64,000 nucleotides of DNA from NCBI RefSeq assembly GCF_012524165.2, contig NZ_JABACJ020000001.1, positions 124,001 through 188,000 on the forward strand. The letters are read 5' to 3'. Source of the DNA: Faecalicatena faecalis. GTDB taxonomy: Bacteria > Bacillota > Clostridia > Lachnospirales > Lachnospiraceae. The translations under genes and the position numbers were made by a program. Shown piece by piece: positions 51,871 through 61,794 of the stretch. The number at the start of each line of letters is the position of its first letter. The stretch's first letter is position 1. The notes under the pieces were generated by a model. That model searched no databases, was not told the DNA's origin, and saw only the letters and a list, made by a program, of their open reading frames with translations.

Positions 51871-51926
51871 GAAATCCCACCTTTCAGAAGGGCCTTAAGC
51901 CCAGCGAAGGGTGGGATTTCTGCTAT
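51871..51926 (+). terminator. Terminator of csoR-copA
   Basis: GAAATCCCACC and GGTGGGATTTC arms, a long loop, and a tail CTGCTATATAT. Stem is perfect over 11 bp; the T-run is short. The rest of the 51819-52122 spacer holds only the next gene's promoter. Confidence 0.75.
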
Positions 51927-52015
51927 ATATGGAGCAGTCTGTTCTTTCCTAGATGCAAGTGGATGATGGGATTCCTTCTATAATAATATGTTGTGACAAA
52001 GACAGGAACAATTGT

Positions 52016-52044
52016 TTTACAATTACCTTTTCAAATGTTACAAT
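52016..52044 (+). promoter_or_regulatory. Promoter of the ABC-F gene
   Basis: TTTACA (52016-52021), 17-bp spacer, TACAAT (52039-52044), about 80 bp before the start. Confidence 0.6.
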
Positions 52045-52122
52045 ATGCGTGAATCAAACATGCTAAAATAGAATGAAAAAAGAGCAAAAATACAAAAAGA
52101 TAAATACTAAAGGAGACATGAC

Positions 52123-53679
52123 ATGAGTATTTTAAATGTAGAACATCTTTCTTATGGTTTTGGTGACCGTGCAATTTTTCAGGATGTTTCTTTCCGACTG
52201 CTGCGCGGAGAACATATTGGGCTGATCGGGGCAAATGGAGAGGGAAAATCCACATTTTTTAATATTGTGACCGGGAAGCTGACACCGGATGAGGGAAAGG
52301 TAGAATGGGCAAAAGATGTCCGTGTAGGATATCTGGATCAGCATACAGTGCTGAAAAAGGGAATGAGTATCAGAGATGTCCTGAAATCGGCTTTTTCTTA
52401 TCTGTTCGAGCTGGAGCAGAAGATGAATGCGATCTGTGACCGTCTGGGAGAAGTGGATGAAGAGACGATGATGCAGTTGATGGAGGAGCTGGGTACGATA
52501 CAGGATACTTTGACATTACATGATTTTTATATTATTGATGCAAAAGTAGAAGAGGTGGCTCGTGCACTGGGACTATTGGACCTGGGACTGGATAAGGATG
52601 TGACAGACTTAAGCGGTGGTCAGCGGACCCGGATTCTGCTGGGCAAGCTCCTGTTGGAAAAGCCGGATATCCTGCTTTTGGACGAGCCGACCAACTATTT
52701 GGACGAGGAACATATTAACTGGCTGAAGCGTTATCTGATCGAATATGAAAATGCGTTTATTTTGATTTCACATGATATTCCGTTTCTGGACGAGGTAGTT
52801 AATATTATTTACCACATGGAGAACCAGGAATTGAACCGATATGTTGGAAATTATGAGGATTTCCAGAGAGTATATGAGGTGAAGAAGTCACAGTTGGAGG
52901 CAGCGTACAAGAGACAGCAGCAGGAGATCAGCCAGCTCAAGGATTTTGTGGCACGCAATAAGGCCAGAGTCTCCACTAGAAATATGGCGATGTCACGACA
53001 GAAAAAGCTGGATAAAATGGATGTGATCGAGCTGGCGGCAGAGCGCCCGAAGCCGGAATTTCATTTTAAGAAGGGCAGGACACCAGGAAGATATATCTTT
53101 GAGACGAAGGATTTTGTGATCGGATACGATGAACCACTGTCAAAGCCTCTCAACATCTCTTTGGAGCGTGGACAGAAGATCGCACTGACCGGGGCAAATG
53201 GAATCGGGAAGACGACGCTGATTAGAAGTATCATGGGACTTGTGGAACCGATCAGTGGGAAATGCGAGTTGGGAGAGAACCTGGCGATTGGTTATTTTGA
53301 GCAGGAAATGAAAGGGGAGAACAAATCCACCTGCATTGAGGAAATTTGGAGCGAATTCCCTTCATTTACGCAGTATGAGGTGCGGTCAGCGCTGGCAAAA
53401 TGCGGTCTGACGACGAAACATATCGAAAGCCAGGTCCGGGTGTTGAGTGGAGGTGAGCAGGCGAAGGTGCGGCTGTGCAAGCTGATCAATAAGGAGACGA
53501 ATGTACTGATGCTTGACGAGCCGACGAACCACCTGGATGTGGATGCGAAAGATGCTTTGAAAAAGGCGCTGCAGGAATATCAGGGAACACTGCTTCTGAT
53601 CTGCCATGAGCCGGAATTTTATCAGGACATTGTACAGGAGGTCTGGGACTGTTCCAAGTGGACGACCAAGCTCGTTTAA
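52123..53679 (+). CDS. ABC-F family ATPase (YbiT/YkpA type)
   Basis: A 518-residue soluble protein with two ABC domains and no membrane part. First Walker A GANGEGKST (37-45), signature LSGGQRTR, Walker B ILLLDEPTNYLD; second Walker A GANGIGKTT, signature LSGGEQAKV, LMLDEPTNHLD. The inter-domain P-site linker (about 240-320) is Lys/Arg/Gln-rich. ABC-F proteins bind the ribosomal E-site to restart stalled translation, and some give antibiotic resistance. The linker has no clear resistance-type extension, so a general translation role is more likely. Start follows AGGAGACATGAC with ATG 52123. Confidence 0.9.
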   Translation: MSILNVEHLSYGFGDRAIFQDVSFRLLRGEHIGLIGANGEGKSTFFNIVTGKLTPDEGKVEWAKDVRVGYLDQHTVLKKGMSIRDVLKSAFSYLFELEQKMNAICDRLGEVDEETMMQLMEELGTIQDTLTLHDFYIIDAKVEEVARALGLLDLGLDKDVTDLSGGQRTRILLGKLLLEKPDILLLDEPTNYLDEEHINWLKRYLIEYENAFILISHDIPFLDEVVNIIYHMENQELNRYVGNYEDFQRVYEVKKSQLEAAYKRQQQEISQLKDFVARNKARVSTRNMAMSRQKKLDKMDVIELAAERPKPEFHFKKGRTPGRYIFETKDFVIGYDEPLSKPLNISLERGQKIALTGANGIGKTTLIRSIMGLVEPISGKCELGENLAIGYFEQEMKGENKSTCIEEIWSEFPSFTQYEVRSALAKCGLTTKHIESQVRVLSGGEQAKVRLCKLINKETNVLMLDEPTNHLDVDAKDALKKALQEYQGTLLLICHEPEFYQDIVQEVWDCSKWTTKLV

Positions 53680-53780
53680 AAAATATTTCAAAAAAGGAAT
53701 GTATCTGTTACTTGATAGTAATCAATTCCAGAATAGCTTTAGGAGCATTTTGGGCCGATAGGCGGAAAGGAGACTGCCAT

Positions 53781-55046
53781 ATGAAGAAGCGTATCATTGC
53801 AATCATTCTCGTTTCTATGTTAACTGTACTGCTGGGAGTATCAGGATGCAGTGCTAAGATTCATGCAGAGGATTTGATGAAAGGGGTTAAGGCGGCCCAA
53901 ACAGACAGAGTTGGTGATGTGACTCCGGAAGATTCTGCTATAGTTACGGATTTTGCGGTACGTCTTTTTCAACAGAGTCTGAAAGCGGATGAAAGTGAAA
54001 ATGTACTGATTTCGCCATTATCGGTCCTTTATGCCCTAGGTATGACTGCCAACGGGGCCAAAGGTGAGACGCTGGCGCAGATGCAGGAGGTATTTGGTCT
54101 GGAGGCGGGGGAATTGAATCAATATCTCTATTCCTACAGCCAGATGTTATCTGAAGATAAAAAGAATACACTCAACGCAGCGAATTCGATCTGGATTAAG
54201 GATGTTGAGAGTCTCACTGTGGAACCGGATTTCTTAACAACCAATGCCACCTGGTATGATGCAGGAATCTACAAGGCCCCGTTTGATGAATCCACAAGAG
54301 CAGATATCAATCACTGGGTCCATGATCATACGGATGGGATGATCAATGAAATCTTGGAGAAGCCCATAGATCGGAAAGTGGTGATGTATCTGGTGAATGC
54401 GCTTGCATTTGATGCACAGTGGGAAAAAATCTACGAGGAAAATCAGGTACATGATGGAATGTTTACTACAGAATCAGGTACTGTGAGAAATGTAAAATTT
54501 ATGGACTCAAAGGAATGGGAATATCTGGAGGATGAAGATGCAGCAGGATTCTTAAAGTATTATAAAGGGGAAAAATATGCCTTTGCAGCGTTGCTCCCGG
54601 ATGAAGGATGCAGTATCAGTGAATATGCTGCATCTCTTACCGGAGAGAGGTTGTCGCAGATTTTGAATCAGCCGGAGCAGATAAAGGTTCTTGTCTCCAT
54701 GCCTAAGTTTGAAAGCGAATACAGCGTCAAGATGAATGATGTGCTGATCGGAATGGGAATGAACGATGCGTTTGATCCGGCAACTGCTAATTTTACAGCA
54801 CTTGGGCACTCAAAGGACGGAAATATATTTATCGGCCGTGTCCTGCATAAGACATATATTGCAGTGGATGAAAAAGGGACAAAGGCCGGGGCGGCAACGG
54901 CTGTGGAGATGAAGACTGAGTCTGCGATGGTAGAGGAGGAACCGAAAGTCGTGCATCTGGACCGCCCATTTGTGTATATGCTGATTGATTGTGAGAATAG
55001 AGTCCCTATTTTCATCGGCACAGTGCTGGATATCGAAGAAAAGTAA
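53781..55046 (+). CDS. Lipoprotein serpin (serine protease inhibitor)
   Basis: A 421-residue protein with a lipoprotein signal (MKKRIIAIILVSMLTVLLGV, then lipobox VSGC) followed by a complete serpin fold. Signatures: NVLISPLSVLYALGMTANGA (helix B), VMYLVNALAFDAQW (strand 3A) and, at the C-terminus, HLDRPFVYMLIDCENRVPIFIGTV. The hinge of the reactive loop is DEKGTKAGAATAVE, small residues at P12-P8 as in inhibitory serpins. The scissile bond lies in the MKTESAMV segment and cannot be fixed. ATG 53781 follows AAAGGAG. It would sit outside the membrane, perhaps protecting against host or own proteases. It is 101 bp downstream of the ABC-F gene. Confidence 0.9.
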   Translation: MKKRIIAIILVSMLTVLLGVSGCSAKIHAEDLMKGVKAAQTDRVGDVTPEDSAIVTDFAVRLFQQSLKADESENVLISPLSVLYALGMTANGAKGETLAQMQEVFGLEAGELNQYLYSYSQMLSEDKKNTLNAANSIWIKDVESLTVEPDFLTTNATWYDAGIYKAPFDESTRADINHWVHDHTDGMINEILEKPIDRKVVMYLVNALAFDAQWEKIYEENQVHDGMFTTESGTVRNVKFMDSKEWEYLEDEDAAGFLKYYKGEKYAFAALLPDEGCSISEYAASLTGERLSQILNQPEQIKVLVSMPKFESEYSVKMNDVLIGMGMNDAFDPATANFTALGHSKDGNIFIGRVLHKTYIAVDEKGTKAGAATAVEMKTESAMVEEEPKVVHLDRPFVYMLIDCENRVPIFIGTVLDIEEK

Positions 55047-55073
55047 AAACATCAGGAAAGGAAGTTTAACACA

Positions 55074-56777
55074 ATGCAGACATCAACAGAGTTAAAGAAT
55101 CTTTTGAACAGGATCGACCACAAGAGTTATCCTGCGTACAAGGACACAAAAGGGGTATATCAGTTCCCTGGCTATCAGCTTTCCATTGACCATGTGCAGG
55201 GCGACCCGTTTGCTTCGCCATCTAAGCTGAGTATTCATATGAAGGGTGCTGTCTCTGCGTTTCCGAAGGAATTGTATGAGACAGAGCACAGAAGGATCGC
55301 GCTTCAGGATTATCTGACCAGGCAGTTCGCCCGGGCTGTGGAGCGTTATGCTTTTAAAGCGAAGGGATCGGGAAAGAGCGGGCTGATTGCAATCAGCCGT
55401 TGTAATCAGGAGGTTCTGGAGCGGACTGCCTGCAAGATCGATCCAAAAAGCGGAGACTTGATTCTCAGACTGGAAGCGGGGTTTCCGGCAAATGGAAGAA
55501 CCATTAATGCCAGGGAATTAATGAAGATATTATTTGAATTTTTGCCGGAGAGTGTGGAAAACTCTCTTTATTATAAGAACAGTGACAAAAAGAAAATCCA
55601 GCAGACAGTATTTCTTGCGGATGACCAGCAGTATATCCGGGAACAGCTCCCGAAAATGGGACTGGCAGCTTTTGTTGCAGATGGCTCCATTCTTCCGAGG
55701 GAGTCCGGAATCTCTTCCCGTCCGATGAAGGGTGCGGTTGCGTTTACTTCACCGGAGGAACTGAAAGTGACGATGGAGCTTCCGCATCAGGGAAAAATCA
55801 GCGGAATGGGAATCCGCAAAGGCATTACCTTGATCGTGGGCGGCGGCTACCACGGAAAATCGACACTTTTAAAAGCGCTTGAATTGGGTGTTTACAATCA
55901 TATTTCCGGCGATGGACGAGAATATGTGATTACGGATGATACTGCGATGAAAATCCGTGCTGAGGATGGAAGAAGTATCAAGAAGACGGATATTTCCATG
56001 TTCATCAATGACCTTCCGAATGGGAAGGAGACCAGGGGATTCTACACAGAGGATGCCAGCGGCAGCACCTCCCAGGCGGCAAATGTAATCGAGGGGATGG
56101 AGGCAGGGGCGAAGCTGCTTCTGATCGATGAGGATACCAGTGCGACTAACTTTATGATCCGGGATGAGCTGATGCAGCGCGTGATCCACAGGGATATGGA
56201 GCCAATCACGCCGTTTATCGAGCGAATCAGGGAATTGTACGATAATTATGGAGTTTCTACGATTATTGTAGCAGGTAGTTCCGGGGCATACTTCCAGATT
56301 GCGGACAGCATTGTTCAGATGGACCGGTATGTGCCGCGGGATATTACAGAGCTGGCGAAAAAAGAGGCGGAAGGCTTCCCGGTGCTCAGCGGGCCAGAGC
56401 AAAAGGCAGAAGATCCTGTATTTACCAGATGTCCGGGACAGAACCGTGCATTGAGCGGGAATGACAGAATCAAGATGAAGACACTGGGAAAAGAGGCTGT
56501 ACAGATCAACCGGGAATCTATTGACCTGCGTTATGTGGAGCAGCTTGTGGACAGCGAACAGGTGTCAGCACTCGGATACTGTGTGAAATATGCGGAGAAG
56601 CATTTGTTAGATGGAAGAAAGAGTATACAGACGGTTGTGGAAGAGTTGGAGAAGAAGATCAGGAAAGACGGGCTGGCTGGTCTTTGTGAGAGCAGTTCAA
56701 ATGTCGCTGCCCTGGCTGTGCCGAGAAAACAGGAGATCCACGCTTGTCTGAACCGATACCGTGGGCTGAAGCTGTAA
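55074..56777 (+). CDS. Predicted ABC-class ATPase (COG3044 type)
   Basis: A 567-residue soluble P-loop ATPase. The Walker A is GGGYHGKSTLLKAL (about 259-272), with His next to Gly as is peculiar to this family; Walker B is KLLLIDEDTSATNFMIRD (about 348-365), and GSTSQAANVIEG is in the signature position. N-terminal and C-terminal domains are unassigned. It is followed 38 bp later by sbcD. The function of the family is not known; a link to DNA repair is suggested only by the position. Confidence 0.8.
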   Translation: MQTSTELKNLLNRIDHKSYPAYKDTKGVYQFPGYQLSIDHVQGDPFASPSKLSIHMKGAVSAFPKELYETEHRRIALQDYLTRQFARAVERYAFKAKGSGKSGLIAISRCNQEVLERTACKIDPKSGDLILRLEAGFPANGRTINARELMKILFEFLPESVENSLYYKNSDKKKIQQTVFLADDQQYIREQLPKMGLAAFVADGSILPRESGISSRPMKGAVAFTSPEELKVTMELPHQGKISGMGIRKGITLIVGGGYHGKSTLLKALELGVYNHISGDGREYVITDDTAMKIRAEDGRSIKKTDISMFINDLPNGKETRGFYTEDASGSTSQAANVIEGMEAGAKLLLIDEDTSATNFMIRDELMQRVIHRDMEPITPFIERIRELYDNYGVSTIIVAGSSGAYFQIADSIVQMDRYVPRDITELAKKEAEGFPVLSGPEQKAEDPVFTRCPGQNRALSGNDRIKMKTLGKEAVQINRESIDLRYVEQLVDSEQVSALGYCVKYAEKHLLDGRKSIQTVVEELEKKIRKDGLAGLCESSSNVAALAVPRKQEIHACLNRYRGLKL

Positions 56778-56815
56778 ATGATCTGTATTTAGAAGAAAGA
56801 CAGAGGGGAAAGTAT

Positions 56816-57976
56816 ATGAAATTTTTTCATTTATCGGATCTGCATATCGGTAAGCAGCTGCATCATTACAGCCTGATCGAGGACCAGGAACATATCCTGA
56901 ACGAGGTAATCGGTTATGTGAAGGAGCTTGCACCGGATGCGGTCGTAATTGCAGGGGATATCTATGATAAATCGGTTCCCTCGGCGGAGGCGGTTTCACT
57001 GTTCGATGAATTTTTGACCAGACTGGCGGACATCCAGCCTTCTACGGCAGTTCTCATCATCAGCGGCAACCATGATTCTGCCCAGCGTCTGGATTATGCC
57101 AGCCGAATACTGGGGAGACAGAATATCCATATTGCGGGAAGTGTGCCATCTCAAAAGGGAGAGTATTTGAAAAAAGTGACGCTCACGGATGAATTTGGGG
57201 AGGTGGATTTTTATCTCCTTCCTTTTATGAAGCCGGGATATATAAGGGGACTGCAGGAAGAAGGGGAAGAACTTCCTGAGACTTACAGTGAGGCAGTGCG
57301 TTATGTTCTGGAGCGGGAAGAAATCGATACGGCGAAAAGAAATGTATTGGTATCTCATCAGTTCTATACAGGAAATGGCGGTGTACCAGATACCTGCGAT
57401 TCGGAGTTGTTTTCCGTGGGTGGAATCGATAATGTAGAGATCGGACCATTGATGGGGTTCGAGTATACGGCCCTGGGACATCTGCATGGCGCACAACAGG
57501 TACAGGTCCCGACAATCCGTTACTGCGGCACACTTTTAAAATATTCTGTGAGTGAGGCAGGACATACGAAATCCCTGCATGTAGTGGAACTGGGCGCAAA
57601 AGGAAAGGAGGCCAGTGTTACGTTGCATCCGTTGCATCCGCTGCGTGATGTGCGTACAATCCGCGGGGAACTGACGGACATCCTGGAGAGCGCTGGGGAA
57701 GAGAACCGGGATGATTATATCAGCGTGACATTGACGGATGAGAAGGACCCTTACCGGCCGAAGGAACAGCTGGAGAAGGTGTATTCGCATATACTTGAAA
57801 TCCGAATGGATAACACGAGGACGAGGAAACGCCTGGAGGAATTCAACGATGAGGCGGAAATCGCGGATCCCCTTACGGTGTTTCAAGACTTTTTCCGGGA
57901 AATACAGGGACGCAGCCTTTCCAGGGAAGAGTGCGGATATTTGGAGCATATCTTAGAACAGGTGAAGGGGGAATAG
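56816..57976 (+). CDS. sbcD: DNA double-strand nuclease subunit SbcD (Mre11-like)
   Basis: A 386-residue metallo-phosphoesterase, the nuclease part of SbcCD, which opens hairpins and blocked DNA ends. Motifs: HLSDLHIGK (5-13), VVIAGDIYDKS (Asp/His metal site near 45-53), IISGNHDSAQR, HQFYTGNG and GHLHGAQQV. ATG 56816 follows GAGGGG; a start upstream at 56744 would overlap the ATPase gene and is rejected. sbcC begins one base after its stop. Confidence 0.93.
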   Translation: MKFFHLSDLHIGKQLHHYSLIEDQEHILNEVIGYVKELAPDAVVIAGDIYDKSVPSAEAVSLFDEFLTRLADIQPSTAVLIISGNHDSAQRLDYASRILGRQNIHIAGSVPSQKGEYLKKVTLTDEFGEVDFYLLPFMKPGYIRGLQEEGEELPETYSEAVRYVLEREEIDTAKRNVLVSHQFYTGNGGVPDTCDSELFSVGGIDNVEIGPLMGFEYTALGHLHGAQQVQVPTIRYCGTLLKYSVSEAGHTKSLHVVELGAKGKEASVTLHPLHPLRDVRTIRGELTDILESAGEENRDDYISVTLTDEKDPYRPKEQLEKVYSHILEIRMDNTRTRKRLEEFNDEAEIADPLTVFQDFFREIQGRSLSREECGYLEHILEQVKGE

Positions 57977-57977
57977 C

Positions 57978-60632
57978 ATGAGGCCGGTAAAACTAACGAT
58001 GTCCGCATTTGGTTCTTATGCGGGCGTGGAAGAGATTGATTTTACAAAAATGCAGCATGGACTGTTCCTCGTGACCGGAGATACAGGGGCAGGGAAGACT
58101 ACGATCTTTGATGCCATTACCTATGCGCTGTATGACAGGACCAGCGGAGGCAGCAGGGATGGCAATATGATGCGCAGCCAGTATGCGGCGGATGATATAG
58201 AGACCTTCGTGGAATATGTATTTTCCTATCGGGGACAGGTCTATACGATCAGGAGAAATCCTGAGTATATGCGGAAAGGAAAACGAAATTATGCGGATGG
58301 TTCTCCAAGACTTGTAAAGGAACTGACAAAGGTCAGCCTTATTCTGCCCGATGGAAGTGAATTCCAGGGAAAGAAAAAGGAAGTCGATCATAAAATAGAA
58401 GAGATCATCGGTTTGGATGTGGATCAGTTCACACAGATTGCGATGATTGCCCAGGGAGATTTCCTGAAATTGCTCCATGCAGAATCCAAAGAGCGGAAAC
58501 GGATTTTTTCAAGGATTTTTCAGACAAAGCTGTACTGGCAGGTACAGGAGGAACTCAAAGAACAGGCAAAGCGGCTTTACATCAGTCTTGAGGATAACAC
58601 AAAGGATTGTCTTCGGGAGATGGAACATGTGGAACCATTTTCAGGAGAGGGTGAGGCAGAAGCCTGGAAGGGGTATCTGGAGTTAAAGCTTCCGCCTGCC
58701 CAACCGGTGATGGATACATTAAAAGAAATCTGCCGTCAAGGGAAAATCCGGGAGAGCGAGGCGGAAAAGAAATCTTTAGATCTGCAGAAACAGGCAGAAG
58801 AGTTAAATGCGGTAATCCGAAGCGGGGAAGAAATCAACAGATTATTCCTCCAGAGGCAGCAGGCCCAGGAAAAACAGCAACAATTAGAAGCAAAGAAAGA
58901 AGAAATTGAGCGTAAGCGAAGAGAAGTCGATCTGGGGGCACGTGCAGAAAAGGTCTTTATCAAAGAAAAGCAGTTTATAAAGACCAGTGCCGAAGGAAAA
59001 CGGTTGAAGCAGCAGATCCTGGATACCAAGGAATGGCTGGACAAAGAAGGGAAGAGAGCAGCAGTTGAAGAAAAAGAGGTACAGACCGCTGCAGAGGAGC
59101 TCCAAAGGATGGAACCGCTTTGGCAGAAGCAGATTATGCGGCTGGATGATATTCTTCCCAGGTATGAGCGGATACGAAGACTGGAGAAGGCATATGCGCA
59201 GAATCTCGGGAAGATGCAGGAGGTATTAGAACAATGCCGTGCTGCGTCAGAGGAGTATGAGGAGAAATACAAGCGTTTCTTTGAGGAGCAGGCGGGAATT
59301 CTGGCGAAAGAGCTAAAGGAGGGCAGTCCGTGTCCGGTGTGTGGTTCTACAACACATCCAAAGAAGGCAGAGCTGTCCGGGAAAGCGCCGGATCAGAAAG
59401 CGGTCGAAAAGGCAAAGGAAAAGCGGGATAAGAAGGAAAAAGAACGGACTTTGATACAGGAAACTTTCCAGGAGTCTAAAAGCAATCTAGAATCCGAGAG
59501 AAATCTTCTGAAAGAAGCTGCTATAGAAATACAGGGAAGTGGTGAAATCAGTGAGGTGCAGGTCAAAGAAAAGCTGGATCAATGCAGAACCAGGCTGAGG
59601 GACCAAAAAACAAAGTATCAGAGGAAGGAAAAGCAATTCCGGGAGCTTAAGGAGGAGCTGAAACGAAGAAGCGGGCTTCTGGAAAGCCAGGAAGCACAGC
59701 TTGGTGAGCTTTTTAGGAAAGAGGAAGAGGAGCAGGCTGATTTTAGACAGGAATTAAGGGCGCAGGACTTTCCATCCGAGGAAGAATATCAGCAGGCAAA
59801 AGCATGGATCAATGGAAGAGAAGAAAAGGAAAAGCACTTGAAGGAGTATGAGGCACAGTCAGTCGAGGTAAAGACAAGGCTTGAGATGCTTAAGCAGCAG
59901 ACAGAGGGAAGAAAAAAGGCCGATCTGACCAGTGAGAAGGAGAGGCTGTTCAAGGTGCAGAGCGCGCAGAAGGAACAAAGGGCACAGTGGCTTCACCTTC
60001 ATAGCCAGAACCAGAAAAATCAAGATGCGAAGAAAAAGCTGAACCAGTATTTTGAAGCAAGAGGGGATTTGACCGCGCAGTATGAGATGGTCAATAACTT
60101 GAGCAGGACAGCCAATGGAACCTTGAGCGGCAGCGTCAAACTGGATTTTGAGACCTATGTGCAGAGAAAATATTTTAAACAGATCATTCATGCGGCGAAC
60201 AGAAGGCTGAGTAAGATGACTTCCAACGAGTTCATCCTGCAGTGCAGGGAAATCAAGGACTTAAGCAGCCAGGGGCAGGCAGGACTTGATCTGGATGTGT
60301 ACCATATGGTCAACGATTCTGTGAGGGATGTGAAGACTCTCTCAGGAGGAGAATCTTTCATGGCCTCTCTGGCGATGGCTTTGGGGCTGGCAGATATTGT
60401 ACAGAATACGGCAGGTGCGATCAGTCTGGAGACCATGTTCGTGGATGAAGGGTTCGGCTCTCTGGATGATGCTGCAAGAGAGCGGGCGATTCAGATATTA
60501 CAGGAGTTGGCAGGAGAGAAGGGGCTGGTCGGGATCATATCCCATGTGAATGAATTAAAAGAACAGATAGAGTGGAAACTGGTGGTGACGAAAACGGAGC
60601 AGGGCAGCCATACGAAGTGGGTATTCGATTAG
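57978..60632 (+). CDS. sbcC: DNA repair ATPase SbcC (Rad50-like)
   Basis: An 884-residue SMC-like ATPase. Walker A GDTGAGKTT (34-42), a long coiled coil with the zinc hook GSPCPVCGSTTHPK (about 451-464), and the C-terminal half: signature LSGGESFMASLAMALGL (about 785-801) and Walker B MFVDEGFGSLD. It is shorter than many SbcC proteins because of shorter coiled coils. It works with SbcD as a complex in the cytoplasm. It overlaps nothing and is followed by an SGNH gene 44 bp later. Confidence 0.93.
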   Translation: MRPVKLTMSAFGSYAGVEEIDFTKMQHGLFLVTGDTGAGKTTIFDAITYALYDRTSGGSRDGNMMRSQYAADDIETFVEYVFSYRGQVYTIRRNPEYMRKGKRNYADGSPRLVKELTKVSLILPDGSEFQGKKKEVDHKIEEIIGLDVDQFTQIAMIAQGDFLKLLHAESKERKRIFSRIFQTKLYWQVQEELKEQAKRLYISLEDNTKDCLREMEHVEPFSGEGEAEAWKGYLELKLPPAQPVMDTLKEICRQGKIRESEAEKKSLDLQKQAEELNAVIRSGEEINRLFLQRQQAQEKQQQLEAKKEEIERKRREVDLGARAEKVFIKEKQFIKTSAEGKRLKQQILDTKEWLDKEGKRAAVEEKEVQTAAEELQRMEPLWQKQIMRLDDILPRYERIRRLEKAYAQNLGKMQEVLEQCRAASEEYEEKYKRFFEEQAGILAKELKEGSPCPVCGSTTHPKKAELSGKAPDQKAVEKAKEKRDKKEKERTLIQETFQESKSNLESERNLLKEAAIEIQGSGEISEVQVKEKLDQCRTRLRDQKTKYQRKEKQFRELKEELKRRSGLLESQEAQLGELFRKEEEEQADFRQELRAQDFPSEEEYQQAKAWINGREEKEKHLKEYEAQSVEVKTRLEMLKQQTEGRKKADLTSEKERLFKVQSAQKEQRAQWLHLHSQNQKNQDAKKKLNQYFEARGDLTAQYEMVNNLSRTANGTLSGSVKLDFETYVQRKYFKQIIHAANRRLSKMTSNEFILQCREIKDLSSQGQAGLDLDVYHMVNDSVRDVKTLSGGESFMASLAMALGLADIVQNTAGAISLETMFVDEGFGSLDDAARERAIQILQELAGEKGLVGIISHVNELKEQIEWKLVVTKTEQGSHTKWVFD

Positions 60633-60676
60633 AGCATCGTTTTTACGATGAACGGACAAAAATAGGAGTGAGGCAG

Positions 60677-61615
60677 ATGAGAAAATACCTGAAAGTTTTT
60701 GCAGTTTTCTTATTGACAGGAATCTTGTGCATGCATCAGGTCCTTCCTGTAAGGGCGTGGGATGAGATGATTACCTGTACGATTCTGGGGGACAGCATTG
60801 CAAAAGGATATTCAACAGATAAAGTAAATCCAATCAAATGCTATGGCCGCATTGTAACAGAACGTCTTTCTAAGGAATATGGGACCTGGTTCGACTATCA
60901 TAACTTTGCAAAAAATGGTTTGGATACAACTGGCCTGAATGAACAGATTCTGTCCAGAGATACGGTCAAATGGAGCCTGAATAAGTCGGATGTGATTCTT
61001 CTGACAATGGGGTCTAACGACCTGCTGAACGAATTTAAGCGCGAGGCACAGGAAATCCTGAACTCAGACACGAAGTTCAGGAGCGCATCCCAGGCGGTAG
61101 GAGAATTAAAAGAAGGGGGAAAAAAGAATCCTCTGATCGTATTTAAAATTATTGACGCTTTGAGCAACTGGGATTATGGAAGCTTTGAAAACCAATGGAT
61201 TCAGGCAATGGACACGATCACTCAGCAAAAAAAGGCGGATGCTCAGATTATTGTGACCAATATCTATAACCCCATTTCCAATGTGGAAATGCCCGGGACA
61301 CTGAATAAGGTGGTAGAGAATATCATCAAGAACATGAACAGTATTATTGAAAAGCGTTCCACAGAATACGGATATGAGGTCGTAGATTTATATAACTCTA
61401 ATGTAGCAGCCTTTGTTCAGGGGGATGGTCTTCATCCCAGCCAGGAAGGGCAGGAGCTGATTGCCCGGATGATATATAAAATGATTGAGAATCCCGATGA
61501 GCAGGGGAAAACAAATGTCCCCGGACAAAAAAGAAAACAGAAAGGAGGAACGAAAAAGGAAGAAAAAGAAGAAGGACAAGTACACAGAAACTACAAAACA
61601 ATATCACATTTGTAA
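60677..61615 (+). CDS. Exported SGNH/GDSL hydrolase with a basic tail
   Basis: A 312-residue protein with an N-terminal signal peptide (MRKYLKVFAVFLLTGILCMH, cleaved after about VRA) and an SGNH domain. Block I is ILGDSIAKGY (Ser nucleophile), block III GSNDLL, block V DGLHPSQEG (Asp and His). It acts on an ester, for instance on a cell-wall acyl group or on lipids. The last 45 residues are Lys/Glu-rich and unstructured (QKRKQKGGTKKEEKEEGQ), which is odd for an SGNH enzyme. ATG 60677 follows AGGAGTGAGG. Confidence 0.85.
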   Translation: MRKYLKVFAVFLLTGILCMHQVLPVRAWDEMITCTILGDSIAKGYSTDKVNPIKCYGRIVTERLSKEYGTWFDYHNFAKNGLDTTGLNEQILSRDTVKWSLNKSDVILLTMGSNDLLNEFKREAQEILNSDTKFRSASQAVGELKEGGKKNPLIVFKIIDALSNWDYGSFENQWIQAMDTITQQKKADAQIIVTNIYNPISNVEMPGTLNKVVENIIKNMNSIIEKRSTEYGYEVVDLYNSNVAAFVQGDGLHPSQEGQELIARMIYKMIENPDEQGKTNVPGQKRKQKGGTKKEEKEEGQVHRNYKTISHL

Positions 61616-61794
61616 CACAAAAACTTCACAAAGTTCTGATACCGTAATTTCTATGTGAAACAGCTTTGTTTCATGAGGCAGCGGCACCGGTTCTGGTCAG
61701 ATGATCCGACTCCAACATTTTTCATGGACATCGATCCAAGTAAAGGCCGGCGCGCTGTCAGTAGCAAGTACATAGAATACAGGGAGGTAAGGAC

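Noticed and set aside
53658..53780. Longer serpin N-terminus starting at 53658
   Set aside because: It would overlap the ABC-F gene and bury the lipoprotein signal; the ATG at 53781 has a good ribosome site and starts the signal peptide.
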